This document shows positions 1 to 12,231 of a stretch of 64,000 bases of DNA, piece after piece. The stretch covers positions 27,012,369 through 27,076,368 of the forward strand of contig NC_080044.1 in assembly GCF_012489685.1 (NCBI RefSeq), read 5' to 3'. The position numbers and the translations under genes were made by a program. The notes under the pieces were generated by a model. That model had not been told where the DNA came from. It saw only the letters and a list, made by a program, of their open reading frames with translations, and did no database searches. Source of the DNA: Lotus japonicus (lineage: Eukaryota; Streptophyta; Magnoliopsida; Fabales; Fabaceae). Numbering within the stretch: the stretch's first letter is position 1; every line of letters begins with the position of its first letter.

Positions 1-1433
1 GATAATCTAGCGCGAAAAGACAAGTTTTCGGAAAAGGAAATTTCTTCCTCCCCCACTAATAGGCTCGGCCACTTTTCACAATTAAGGGGCTCGATTTTTC
101 TTCGATCAAACTTGGTTCCTATGCTTTCATAAGCCGTAACTAAGGGTATTCTGAACTCGGAAAAATTATCGGATCGAAAACTGTCGCACGGGTATTTTGG
201 TCATGATTTTTAACTTAGGATTTTCAAAACTGAAATCCCAAAAATAAAATTTTGCAGGGACGTCACCAACGACGTTTATGACAACTAATCCTACTAGCAC
301 TAAGCTAAGGCGATAGTTTTCAGCCTAAAGGTTGAAGCTTTACACCAAAAACTCCAAAAATGGGTATTTTAGGTTCAAATTGATTCCGGCGGAATTCCGG
401 CGACATAACGGAAAATCTAATCCGGCAGAAGTGATCTTGGGCACATATAGAAGAGGTTTAGAATCAGAAATGAAAGATTCAGGATAGTTTTACAAAAACC
501 CATAAACTATCCGCTCAGAAAACTCTACAGAAAAGCTATGGAAAAAGCGATCAGAGGTAAGGATTAGCGACTATACCTCGAAACCTTGAAGCAGCAACTG
601 ATTAATCAACGATCAAGCAAGGATTGAACAAAAACTCTTCTTCCTTCTTCCTTGTTCTTGGCCGCGGGTTTGAAGAGAGAAAATGGAGGAGAATTTGAAT
701 TTTTCTTCCTTTCTTTGCTATATATAGAAGGTGGAAATTCGCGGGAAAATGAAAGTTTCGCGAATCTGATTTTTCCGGCGTCATTCTCCATGAATTATTA
801 GATATGTTTTGGCAAAAGAATTCCAAAACTATAAAGAGGTCTCCTTGTATTTTTGGCAACTAAAGCATAGTCGGTATAAAACTATTTTACCCGATAAGTT
901 GCTTTTTGCATCGAATGTCGGAATAGAAAACTTCCTTCGGAAGAAAGATTGAAATCATCAAGAGAAATGGGTGTACGCGTGTAGAATATTCATTTGAAGC
1001 TCTGAATAGATAAAGTCCCCATAGTCGGGTGATTCTAGGGTTTTGAAATACCAGGGATTCGGTTTCGGCAAACTTCCGATGATTGGAATCGGGCGTTCGT
1101 AGATCCTAGAGTTTCGCCTCGAAACGATTGTGATATATGGAAGAAGAGAAATTCTAACATTTCTCTGAAGATTTTTGGAATTAACTGCCATCGTGCCTAA
1201 AAGTGAAAATTAGCTATATACTAGGGTTTCTGACCTAGGTTTAAGCGTAAAACGTTCGTGCTATAACTTTCATCGATCATAATGCAATCCTTGAACTTTT
1301 CCTGAACTTTCTCCTTCATAAATATATTTCATTTAATAAACTTTCGTTCAGGTTTTCCTTCACATTACATCAACCCTAATCGTGAATAAGAAGTTTATTC
1401 ACTTAGCATGAACTTAAAAACTCGGGCCTTACA
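1..1433 (-). repeat. Tekay gypsy LTR 1 (3' LTR of internal A), truncated by the window edge
   Basis: Position 1 corresponds to 7963 in the complete LTR at 5677-9395, and the match runs without net indels to the terminal TTACA at 1433. This is therefore the last 1433 bp of a 3.7-kb LTR. The purine-rich minus-strand stretch just outside it (1434-1455, plus strand ttactaccctccaaaaag) is the polypurine tract of internal A. A TATA box on the minus strand lies at about 718-727. In this overlap I saw only one difference from LTR 4 (cccact against ccctct near 50), whereas LTR 2 differs at additional sites. The short ORFs inside it recur in every LTR copy only because the LTRs are identical. They are not genes. 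Confidence 0.93.
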
Positions 1434-1470
1434 TTACTACCCTCCAAAAAGAAAGTTTCGACCTCGAAAC

Positions 1471-4400
1471 TTAAGGGTTAGTAAAAAGTTCTGGATACTG
1501 TTCTTGAATCTTCTCCTTCAGCTCCCATGTCGCATCACCAGTGTCTTTATTCCAAATGACCTTCACTAACTCGATCTCTTTCCCTCTCAACTGTTTTATC
1601 CTGGTGTCACCGATGCTAATTGGCGGTGTCTCGAAAGACAGATCATCCTTCAACTCAATATCATCCAGCTCGATAACATGTGTCGGATCCGCAATATATT
1701 TCCTCAGTTGTGACACGTGGAATACATCATGAATATTTGATAGAAATGGAGGTAGTGCAATCTGATATGCGACTGGTCCAATTCGACGAGTGATCTGATA
1801 CGGTCCAATGAACTTGGGCGTAAGCTTCTTTGACTTGATTGCTCGACCAACTCCGGTCGTCTGGGTAACTCTCAGAAATACATGATCTCCTTCTTCGAAC
1901 TCCAGAGTTCTGCGCCTCTGATCTGCATAACTCTTCTGTCTACTCTGAGAAGTCCTCATCTTCTCTCTGATCTGCTTGATCTTCTCAGTGGTCTGTTGCA
2001 GAAGTTCCGGTCCCACCAACAGATTTTCTCCGTTTTGGTACCAACACAAAGGTGTTCTACACTTGCGGCCATACAAAGCCTCATACGGTGCCATACCAAT
2101 GCTCGTATGAAAACTGTTGTTGTATGTGAACTCAATCAACGGTAACAAGGTATCCCAACTGCCCTTGTTGTCTAATACGCAAGCGCGTAGCAAATCCTCC
2201 AACGACTGGATTGTCCTCTCAGTCTGTCCATCAGTCTGCGGATGATAAGCAGAACTTAGTCTCAGCCTCGTTCCCAAAGCCTCTTGAAGAGCTCCCCAAA
2301 AATGTGATGTAAACTTCGGGTCTCGATCGGATACAATACTTGTCGGTACTCCGTGAAGTCGTACAATCTCCGCTATATATAACTCTGATAGTTTCTCCAC
2401 GTTGTACGTAGTCCTCACCGGTACGAAATGAGCCGACTTAGTCAGTCGATCCACGATTACCCAAATAGAATCGTATCCCTTCTGAGTTCTTGGCAAAGCC
2501 ACGACGAAATCCATCGATATGCTATCCCATTTCCATTCTGGCACATCCAAGCTTTGTAGCATACCTGAAGACTTCTGATGCTCCACCTTCGCCTTCTGAC
2601 ATGTCAGACATGCAGCTACATACTCAGCCACTTGTCTTTTCATTCCTGGCCACCAAAAATTCACCTTCAAGTCCTGATACATCTTCTTCATTCCAGGGTG
2701 AATGCTTAACTTGCTCTTGTGACCCTCATCCATAATCAATCTTCTCAAGTCAGGGTTGTTAGGTACACAAACCCTATCTTTACACCGTAGGATATTGTCA
2801 TTTCCTATCTTGAATTCCGGGTCTTTACCTTGACTTACCAAATTCCTTTTCCCGAGCAGAAACTCATCTTGTAACTATTGGTCTCGGATTTCTTCCATCA
2901 ACCCATTGGCAATCCTGATCATTCCGAACTTTAGCTCTCCTTCGGACAATCTCACATCTAAGCTCAAATCTCGGAATTGTTCCAGCAGTTGCAGCTCTTT
3001 TACCATCATCGACGAGATGTGCATCTTCCTGCTCAAGGCATCAGCAACGACATTCGCCTTTCCAGGATGATATTGCAGCGTGAACTCGTAATCTTTGAGA
3101 AATTCCATCCACCGACGCTGTCTCATGTTCAGCTCCTTCTGCTCAAACAAATACTTCAAGCTCTTATGATCACTAAATATGGTGAAATTGCATCCATATA
3201 AGTGATGTCTCCAAATCTTCAGCGCAAATACGATTGCAGCTAGTTCCAAGTCATGAGTCGGATAATTCTTCTCATGCACCTTTAGTTGTCTTGAAGCATA
3301 AGCAACCACCTTCCGATGTTGCATCAGCACACATCCCAAACCTTGATGCGAAGCATCACAGTATACCTCATAAGGTTCCTCCGGTTGCGGTAAGACGAGT
3401 ACAGGTGACGTCGTCAACCGTTCCTTCATCGTCTGAAAGCTAGTCTCGCACGCTTCAGTCCATGCAAAAGGTTGGTCCTTCCTCGTCAGTTGAGTCAAAG
3501 GTCCAACTATCTTCGCGAAGTTCTCGATGAAACGACGATAGTATCCCGCCAAACCGACAAAACTTCTGATCTCCGTCACTGTCTTCGGCCGTTCCCACGA
3601 CAATACGGTCTCTACCTTTGCTGGATCCACAGCTATCCCCTCCTTAGAGATCACATGGCCTAAGAATTTTACCTCCTTGAGCCAAAATTCGCACTTAGAA
3701 GGATTGGCATACAACTCCTTCTCCCTCAGCACTTGTAAAACTTGTCGCAAGTGCTCCTCATGGTCTTCAGCATTCTTTGAATAGATCAGAATGTCGTCGA
3801 TAAACACCACGACGAATCGATCCAAGAATGTATGGAAAGTCATATTCATGTAAGCCATGAATATTGCCGACGCATTTGTCACCCCAAATGGCATCACTAA
3901 GTACTCATAGTGTCCATAACGGGTTCTGAATGCCGTCTTCTGAATATCCTCGGTCTTGACCCTGATTTGATGATAACCCGACTTCAGGTCGATCTTCGAG
4001 AATATTGTAGCTCCTTGCAGTTGATCCATCAAATCATCAATTCTAGGTAACGGATACCTATTCTTGACGGTTACCTTGTTCAATTGTCGGTAGTCGACAC
4101 ATAATCTCGACTTCCCGTCCTTCTTCTTCACCAATAAGACTGGCGCTCCCCAAGGTGAAACGCTTGGTCGTATGAATCCCTTCGACAGAAGATCTTCGAG
4201 TTGGGACTTCAATTCCACTAGCTCCGCAGGTGCCATACGATATGGTGCAATCGAAATCGGCCCTGTTCCCGGTACGATGTCTATAGCAAACTCAATGTCG
4301 CGCACAGGCGGCAATCCAGGTACATCGCCAGGAAAAACATCTGTGAAGTCTCTCACCACTGGAATACTGCCAACTTCCGGGTTCCCTTTGCTCTCCAAGC

Positions 4401-5610
4401 TTAGAAAAACAGAATACTCCTGAGATCCCTCGTTCAAAGAGACGCTGATGTGATTGGCAGATAGATACTCGGAAAGATCCGAATCAGGAAATACCACTCT
4501 CTTTCGGTTGCAGTCCAAAAGACAATGATAGCGGGACAACCAATCCATTCCTAGGATAACATCTAGGTTCTTAAGAGTTAGGCATACTAGGTTAGCATGG
4601 TAGATCATATTGTTGTATGTTATCGGACAATACATGCATGCTGAATTAGCAAGTAGAGTCTTGGCAGGAGTAGCAACTATCAGATCGAAGCTCAAAGCAG
4701 TAATAGGGAGTCTTAATCTGATTGCACAATCTCTAGAGATAAATGAATGCGTTGCTCCGGAATCAAAAAGTACGGATAGAAGGTTACCGTCTATCCCGCA
4801 GTCGCCTCTAATCAGTCCATCGACTCCCTCAGCATCTTCACCATCCATGGTGTAGACTCTCGCCTTCGCAGCAGGACGCTTTCCTCTAGCAGTGTTGACG
4901 GTTGGTTCCGCCTTTGGTAGCCTGCACTGTGCAGCAGTGTGCCCCGGTTTTTGACAATTGAAGCATTGGGGTCTCGTGTCGGGACAATCGCGAGCATAGT
5001 GCCCCGGCCTCCCACACTTGTAGCAAGTCAGCTCCCTGTTCTGAGTCTGACCTCCAGAACCACCAGCAGCACCCATCATGGGCCTGTAAGATCCCGAGGC
5101 AAACCCTCTACCAGCAGGACGCTGATACGGCCTCCTGTTCTGAAACCTTCCCTTGTTCTGATTATTCTGAGAGCCCGACCTCATCGGCCCTCCAGTTCCA
5201 GCCCGGTTCAACCTCCGGTTCTTCATCAGCTCCACTTCAGTGGCTTTCTCCACCACTGATTGGAATCGCATGATTCCCAGTGGCCTCACTGAGTCCTCAA
5301 TATCCGGCCTCAGTCCATTCACGAAGCGCTTGCACATGTAGCGCTCGTCCACATGATCATTAAAGAATTGGAAATGCTTCGCCAAAGACTCCAGCTTCGA
5401 AGCAAATTCCGGTACAGACATGCCTCCCTGACGGAGGGTCAGAAACTGTGACTCCCGCTCGTCCCGAGCACTTGTTGGAAAGTATTTCTCCAAGAAGGCG
5501 TCCCGGAAAGAGTTCCAGTTGATCTCTTCATGGTTAGCTTCCATGATCCCCCTGGTGCCCTTCCACCAGTATTCAGCATCTCCCAGCAGAAGATAAGTCG
5601 CCATGCCCAC
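1471..5610 (-). pseudogene. Tekay chromovirus gag-pol, internal A, with one nonsense codon
   Basis: A single reading frame of 1380 codons, the same length as internal B, is interrupted by one TAG at 2875-2877. Internal B has CAG (Gln) there. Domains in order: Gag C-terminal part, two CCHC knuckles ([14 protein letters not shown] and [14 protein letters not shown]), aspartic protease ([10 protein letters not shown]), reverse transcriptase (FIDDILIYS), RNase H ([10 protein letters not shown]), integrase with HHCC and D-D-E residues, and a C-terminal chromodomain-like motif ([10 protein letters not shown]). The chromodomain and the long LTRs place it in the Tekay/Del chromoviruses. The frame starts only 67 bp inside the LTR, so the Gag N terminus is missing. 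About nine residues differ from internal B, including NASAIF instead of NAPAIF in RT. The stop would remove integrase and the last part of RNase H/linker unless read through. Confidence 0.95.
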
Positions 5611-5661
5611 CTTGGCACCCTCTACAGTCTATAGTCAGCATCTCCCGAAAGACTCGACCGT

Positions 5662-5673
5662 GCTCTGATACCA
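5662..5673 (-). other. Primer binding site of internal A (initiator Met tRNA)
   Basis: The minus strand reads TGGTATCAGAGC, the standard plant initiator-methionine tRNA primer site, three bases inside the LTR at 5677. This fixes the direction of the element and marks the LTR to its right as the 5' LTR. Confidence 0.95.
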
Positions 5674-7081
5674 CAATGTAACACCCCGATTTTCGGTGGC
5701 GTCACTTTAGTAACCAAAAGTAAACTTAATGCGGAAAAACGTGAAATATTTTTTTTTCGATAATAACTAAGACAAGACTGAATTAAATAAAACCCAAAAG
5801 CGAAAAGCAATAGAACTAATATACAGTATATAAACAGCCCCCGCTGTAGTAGTAACCTCGTCACGAGTAAACCTCCAGTGACGGAAAGAAAAGTGTAGCG
5901 CCCGAAGGCAATATGTACAGACTGAAAATAAAGGTGAAGTGTCCGCAACACCATCCCTCAAAAACTGAGAATCAGCTGGCCCATCGGCCTGAAGCAAGAC
6001 CTCCTAAGTCCAACCAACTCTCTGTGATTCCTGTAAAGAAACCACACAAAAAGCTATAGGTGGGAAGCTACCCTGTCCCAAAAGAAACAAATGATGTTCA
6101 GAGCTAAGACTCTACTCCTACACTAATCCCATCTTGAGGAGCTCACACCAGCACTAAAACCTACATGCTAGCATGATCGTCGTCCGAATTCGAAATCCAG
6201 AACGACCTAGTCTATGTACACCATCCGTCATCCTCTCGCTACCGCGACGCGCTCCTGTTCCAGCATCCCAACCTAGTTTCCCCCGAAGGGTGGACCATGG
6301 TGAACCAGTCCGCAATACTCATCTGACAAAAGGCGTTGTCCGCCAAAACACACACAGAAGACGCGAGGGTCAACTCTAAAGAACTATGTAGATAATAAAC
6401 GCAATAGGTACAAATAATAGATAGCCACTTAGGCTTATAACTAGAGATATCATTCCTAGGGTTGCATGTTCCATATCGAATGTAAATGACGACAATAACA
6501 AATAGCATGTTCCAAATAGGATTGACAAATAACAATCACACTCAACAACTAAATTAGTATGTATGTTGCATGATATGCAATGCAGGTTAACCCAGTCAAC
6601 CAATATGTATTCCGGAACGGATGGACATCATCGGATCAGCCCTTCACCAGCCACGGTGGTGTCATTTCGGCCCGTGATGCCTCTTACTCCAACATCATCA
6701 TGTAGCCAGATCAGCATAAAACCCGAAGGCCTGCCATTTCGGTCTGCTACTAAGAGTCACCTAGCAGCGCTCTTACGCGGAAATCCTGGTCTTATAACCA
6801 ATTTTGGAATCCGCCGTGGTCCGGTATCTCGCCGTGTTTAAACCACTTAATGAGTGCATGCAATGCAGTGATTAGCCAAACAACGTCTCCGACCTCACTC
6901 GACACGTCGCCACGTGTTCTAGCTAAATTAATGTCTCTAAAAGCTTACCCTAAGGTAAAGTCGATTCTGCGACAAAAGACACACTTCACAACACGCATAG
7001 CTGCTCCAACAGCACAAGAGTATCACATACTCGGGAACTAACGGTTCCCCGGACTTATCCCCAGGATAGCCCCACAACATA

Positions 7082-7157
7082 GCTGCTCCAACAGCACAAC
7101 AACCAACGCTGCTCCAACAGCACAACAACCAACGCTGCTCCAACAGCACAACAACGA
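7082..7157. repeat. 26-bp tandem repeat inside LTR 2
   Basis: About three copies of a 26-bp unit start at 7082, 7108 and 7134, each beginning gctgctccaacagcac. The unit contains the inverted pair GCTG...CAGC. The array lies just before the conserved ggatccgacgacac segment. LTR 4 has the same array at about 19594-19669. Confidence 0.9.
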
Positions 7158-8679
7158 CATACTCAACACTTGGATCCGACGACACTCCTCGTTTTTCCAA
7201 AACTAAGATTTGACTTCCAATGCCTTCCTTCGAGGTTATTATCATTACTTAAAGATTTAGAGGTTATTTAAGGTCTTATGAGTTTTCTTTATAAAATAGA
7301 TTCCATTTTGTCTTATCGCAAGTCTTATACATTTACAGGATCTACCAATCCCAAGTCGCTTCCAGAGGATGTCTCGATCCACTAAACAAAATCAAGGCCC
7401 GAACCTCGTTCGTCCTATCAAACTTTCTCAAAACTCTCAAAATAAAATCGGCATGACCTGCCCGCTATTCTCACCATTCAGAATCTCAGATTTCCAGTGT
7501 AAAGCATATTTAAATCATCACAATCAACAACATGTCATATATCAAGAAATCTCAACATTAACACTTAGCACTTAGCATATAAAGCATGCACCACACATCC
7601 TAGATTACCCACATAGCACATAGCATGTGAGTCAATCTTCAAAAACATTCAGTAGATGAATCATCTACATTGTCAGCCGAAGCCTCAGAAAACATTTTCA
7701 ATCACACACAATCCAGTGCATAAACAGTAAACAATGTCGAAACATCGACCCTAAGCATTAACTAGAGATTCAGTGAGAAGCCCTCACCTGAAGGTTCTCC
7801 AGTATGATCGTCAAGCGCTTCCTCGCACTCAAAGTGTTGTTCCTCAGAGAAATCCTCAAAAACACCTTTACAACAAAATCACAGAATACTATAAGAATCT
7901 ATCGAAAACTAAGCTATCGATACTTACTAAGGTTACTCGAAGTAATCTATACTCTAAGGTACGATAATCTAGCGCGAAAAGACAAGTTTTCGGAAAAGGA
8001 AATTTCTTCCTCCCCCTCTAATAGGCTCGGCCACTTTTCACAATTAAGGGGCTCGATTTTTCTTCGATCAAACTTGGTTCCTATGCTTTCATAAGCCGTA
8101 ACTAAGGGTATTCTGAACTCGGAAAAATTATCGGATCGAAAACTGTCGCAGGGGTATTTTGGTCATGATTTTTAACTTAGGATTTTCAAAACTGAAATCC
8201 CAAAAATAAAATTTTGCAGGGACGTCACCAACGACGTTTATGACAACTAATCCTACTAGCACTAAGCTAAGGCGATAGTTTTCAGCCTAAAGGTTGAAGC
8301 TTTACACCAAAAACTCCAAAAATGGGTATTTTAGGTTCAAATTGATTCCGGCGGAATTCCGGCGACATAACGGAAAATCTAATCCGGCAGAAGTGATCTT
8401 GGGCACATATAGAAGAGGTTTAGAATCAAAAATGAAAGATTCAGGATAGTTTTACAAAAACCCATAAACTATCCGCTCAGAAAACTCTACAGAAAAGCTA
8501 TGGAAAAAGCGATCAGAGGTAAGGATTAGCGACTATACCTCGAAACCTTGAAGCAGCAACTGATTAATCAACGATCAAGCAAGGATTGAACAAAAACTCT
8601 TCTTCCTTCTTCCTTGTTCTTGGCCGCGGGTTTGAAGAGAGAAAATGGAGGAGAATTTGAATTTTTCTTCCTTTCTTTG

Positions 8680-8689
8680 CTATATATAG
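8680..8689 (-). promoter_or_regulatory. TATA box of the Tekay LTR promoter
   Basis: The minus strand reads TCTATATATAG. The same box occurs in LTR 1 (about 718-727), LTR 3 (about 13230-13239) and LTR 4 (about 21192-21201). It lies about 0.7 kb into the LTR from its transcriptional upstream end, so U3 is short and R plus U5 would be about 3 kb. The transcription start is inferred, not shown. Confidence 0.6.
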
Positions 8690-9432
8690 AAGGTGGAAAT
8701 TCGCGGGAAAATGAAAGTTTCGCGAATCTGATTTTTCCGGCGTCATTCTCCATGAATTATTAGATATGTTTTGGCAAAAGAATTCCAAAACTATAAAGAG
8801 GTCTCCTTGTATTTTTGGCAACTAAAGCATAGTCGGTATAAAACTATTTTACCCGATAAGTTGCTTTTTGCATCGAATGTCGGAATAGAAAACTTCCTTC
8901 GGAAGAAAGATTGAAATCATCAAGAGAAATGGGTGTACGCGTGTAGAATATTCATTTGAAGCTCTGAATAGATAAAGTCCCCATAGTCGGGTGATTCTAG
9001 GGTTTTGAAATACCAGGGATTCGGTTTCGGCAAACTTCCGATGATTGGAATCGGGCGTTCGTAGATCCTAGAGTTTCGCCTCGAAACGATTGTGATATAT
9101 GGAAGAAGAGAAATTCTAACATTTCTCTGAAGATTTTTGGAATTAACTGCCATCGTGCCTAAAAGTGAAAATTAGCTATATACTAGGGTTTCTGACCTAG
9201 GTTTAAGCGTAAAACGTTCGTGCTATAACTTTCATCGATCATAATGCAATCCTTGAACTTTTCCTGAACTTTCTCCTTCATAAATATATTTCATTTAATA
9301 AACTTTCGTTCAGGTTTTCCTTCACATTACATCAACCCTAATCGTGAATAAGAAGTTTATTCACTTAGCATGAACTTAAAAACTCGGGCCTTACATTACT
9401 ACCCTCCAAAAAGAAAGTTTCGACCTCGAAAC

Positions 9433-12131
9433 TTAAGGGTTAGTAAAAAGTTCTGGATACTGTTCTTGAATCTTCTCCTTCAGCTCCCATGTCGCATCAC
9501 CAGTGTCTTTATTCCAAATGACCTTCACTAACTCGATCTCTTTCCCTCTCAACTGTTTTATCCTGGTGTCACCGATGCTAATTGGCGGTGTCTCGAAAGA
9601 CAGATCATCCTTCAACTCAATATCATCCAGGTCGATAACATGTGTCGGATCCGCAATATATTTCCTCAGTTGTGACACGTTGAATACATCATGAATATTT
9701 GATAGAAATGGAGGTAGTGCAATCTGATATGCGACTGGTCCAATTCGACGAGTGATCTGATACGGTCCAATGAACTTGGGCGTAAGCTTCTTTGACTTGA
9801 TTGCTCGACCAACTCCGGTCGTCTGGGTAACTCTCAGAAATACATGATCTCCTTCTTCGAACTCCAGAGTTCTGCGCCTCTGATCTGCATAACTCTTCTG
9901 TCTACTCTGAGAAGTCCTCATCTTCTCTCTGATCTGCTTGATCTTCTCAGTGGTCTGTTGCAGAAGTTCCGGTCCCACCAACAGATTTTCTCCGTTTTGG
10001 TACCAACACAAAGGTGTTCTACACTTGCGGCCATACAAAGCCTCATACGGTGCCATACCAATGCTCGTATGAAAACTGTTGTTGTATGTGAACTCAATCA
10101 ACGGTAACAAGGTATCCCAACTGCCCTTGTTGTCTAATACGCAAGCGCGTAGCAAATCCTCCAACGACTGGATTGTCCTCTCAGTCTGTCCATCAGTCCG
10201 CGGATGATAAGCAGAACTTAGTCTCAGCCTCGTTCCCAAAGCCTCTTGAAGAGCTCCCCAAAAATGTGATGTAAACTTCGGGTCTCGATCGGATACAATA
10301 CTTGTCGGTACTCCGTGAAGTCGTACAATCTCCGCTATATATAACTCTGATAGTTTCTCCACGTTGTACGTAGTCCTCACCGGTACGAAATGAGCCGACT
10401 TAGTCAGTCGATCCACGATTACCCAAATAGAATCGTATCCCTTCTGAGTTCTTGGCAAAGCCACGACGAAATCCATCGATATGCTATCCCATTTCCATTC
10501 TGGCACATCCAAGCTTTGTAGCATACCTGAAGACTTCTGATGCTCCACCTTCGCCTTCTGACATGTCAGACATGCAGCTACATACTCAGCCACTTGTCTT
10601 TTCATTCCTGGCCACCAAAAATTCACCTTCAAGTCCTGATACATCTTCTTCATTCCAGGGTGAATGCTTAACTTGCTCTTGTGACCCTCATCCATAATCA
10701 ATCTTCTCAAGTCAGGGTTGTTAGGTACACAAACCCTATCTTTACACCGTAAGATATTGTCATTTCCTATCTTGAATTCCGGGTCTTTACCTTGACTTAC
10801 CAAATTCCTTTTCCCGAGCAGAAACTCATCTTGTAACTGTTGGTCTCGGATTTCTTCCATCAACCCATTGGCAATCCTGATCATTCCGAACTTTAGCTCT
10901 CCTTCGGACAATCTCACATCTAAGCTCAAATCTCGGAATTGTTCCTGCAGTTGCAGCTCTTTTACCATCATCGACGAGATGTGCATCTTCCTGCTCAAGG
11001 CATCAGCAACGACATTCGCCTTTCCAGGATGATATTGCAGCGTGAACTCGTAATCTTTGAGAATTCCATCCACCGACGCTGTCTCATGTTCAGCTCCTTC
11101 TGCTCAAACAAATACTTCAAGCTCTTATGATCACTAAATATGGTGAAATTGCATCCATATAAGTGATGTCTCCAAATCTTCAGCGCAAATACGATTGCAG
11201 CTAGTTCCAAGTCATGAGTCGGATAATTCTTCTCATGCACCTTCAGTTGTCTTGAAGCATAAGCAACCACCTTCCGATGTTGCATCAGCACACATCCCAA
11301 ACCTTGATGCGAAGCATCACAGTATACCTCATAAGGTTCCTCCGGTTGCGGTAAGACGAGTACAGGTGACGTCGTCAACCGTTCCTTCATCGTCTGAAAG
11401 CTAGTCTCGCACGCTTCAGTCCATGCAAAAGGTTGGTCCTTCCTCGTCAGTTGAGTCAAAGGTCCAAATCTTCGCGAAGTTCTCGATGAAACGACGATAG
11501 TATCCCGCCAAACCGACAAAACTTCTGATCTCCGTCACTGTCTTCGGCCGTTCCCACGACAATACGGTCTCTACCTTTGCTGGATCCACAGCTATTCCCT
11601 CCTTAGAGATCACATGGCCTAAGAATTTTACCTCCTTGAGCCAAAATTCGCACTTAGAAGGATTGGCATACAACTCCTTCTCCCTCAGCACTTGTAAAAC
11701 TTGTCGCAAGTGCTCCTCATGGTCTTCAGCATTCTTTGAATAGATCAGAATGTCGTCGATAAACACCACGACGAATCGATCCAAGAATGTATGGAAAGTC
11801 ATATTCATGTAAGCCATGAATATTGCCGGCGCATTTGTCACCCCAAATGCATCACTAAGTACTCATAGTGTCCATAACGGGTTCTGAATGCCGTCTTCTG
11901 AATATCCTCGGTCTTGACCCTGATTTGATGATAACCCGACTTCAGGTCGATCTTCGAGAATATTGTAGCTCCTTGCAGTTGATCCATCAAATCATCAATT
12001 CTAGGTAACGGATACCTATTCTTGACGGTTACCTTGTTCAATTGTCGGTAGTCGACACATAATCTCGACTTCCCGTCCTTCTTCTTCACCAATAAGACTG
12101 GCGCTCCCCAAGGTGAAACGCTTGGTCGTTG
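9433..12131 (-). pseudogene. Tekay pol, partial copy ending at the assembly gap
   Basis: This covers chromodomain, integrase, RNase H and most of RT, then stops at the run of Ns. It carries the same diagnostic residues as internal B (FNVSQ, DLDDIEL, HPRTDGQ, QLQEQF, NAPAIF) and not those of internal A. Three small deletions break the frame: one A near 11062, two bases near 11467 and one G near 11850. All lie in the 1.1 kb next to the gap, which looks like poor consensus at a contig end rather than biological decay. Apart from these I saw one substitution against 13946-16683 (near 11596). It is probably the same DNA as internal B. Confidence 0.85.
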
Positions 12132-12231
12132 NNNNNNNNNNNNNNNNNNNNNNNNNNNNNNNNNNNNNNNNNNNNNNNNNNNNNNNNNNNNNNNNNNNNN
12201 NNNNNNNNNNNNNNNNNNNNNNNNNNNNNNN
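12132..12231. other. Assembly gap of exactly 100 N
   Basis: One hundred consecutive Ns, the conventional placeholder for a gap of unknown size. The left flank ends inside pol and the right flank starts inside an LTR. The two flanks overlap each other in content by about 4.45 kb. Confidence 0.99.

Larger units (their letters stand above)
5677..9395 (-). repeat. Tekay gypsy LTR 2, complete, 3719 bp
   Basis: The LTR begins TGTAACACCCC and ends GGGCCTTACA, giving the TGTAA/TTACA terminal inverted repeat. It lies next to a primer binding site on its left and a polypurine tract on its right (9396 onward). It therefore serves as 5' LTR of internal A and 3' LTR of the next internal, an arrangement of a tandem rather than a single insertion. 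About ten substitutions separate it from LTR 4, roughly 0.3 percent by eye, so the elements are young. From 7685 to the end it matches LTR 3 except for three one-base homopolymer differences. Confidence 0.95.

Noticed and set aside
602..1191. 85-, 61- and 77-codon minus-strand frames that recur at 8564, 13114 and 21076 and look conserved
   Set aside because: They lie inside the near-identical young LTRs. Identity reflects recent duplication of the LTR, not selection on protein. The older solo LTRs do not keep them.
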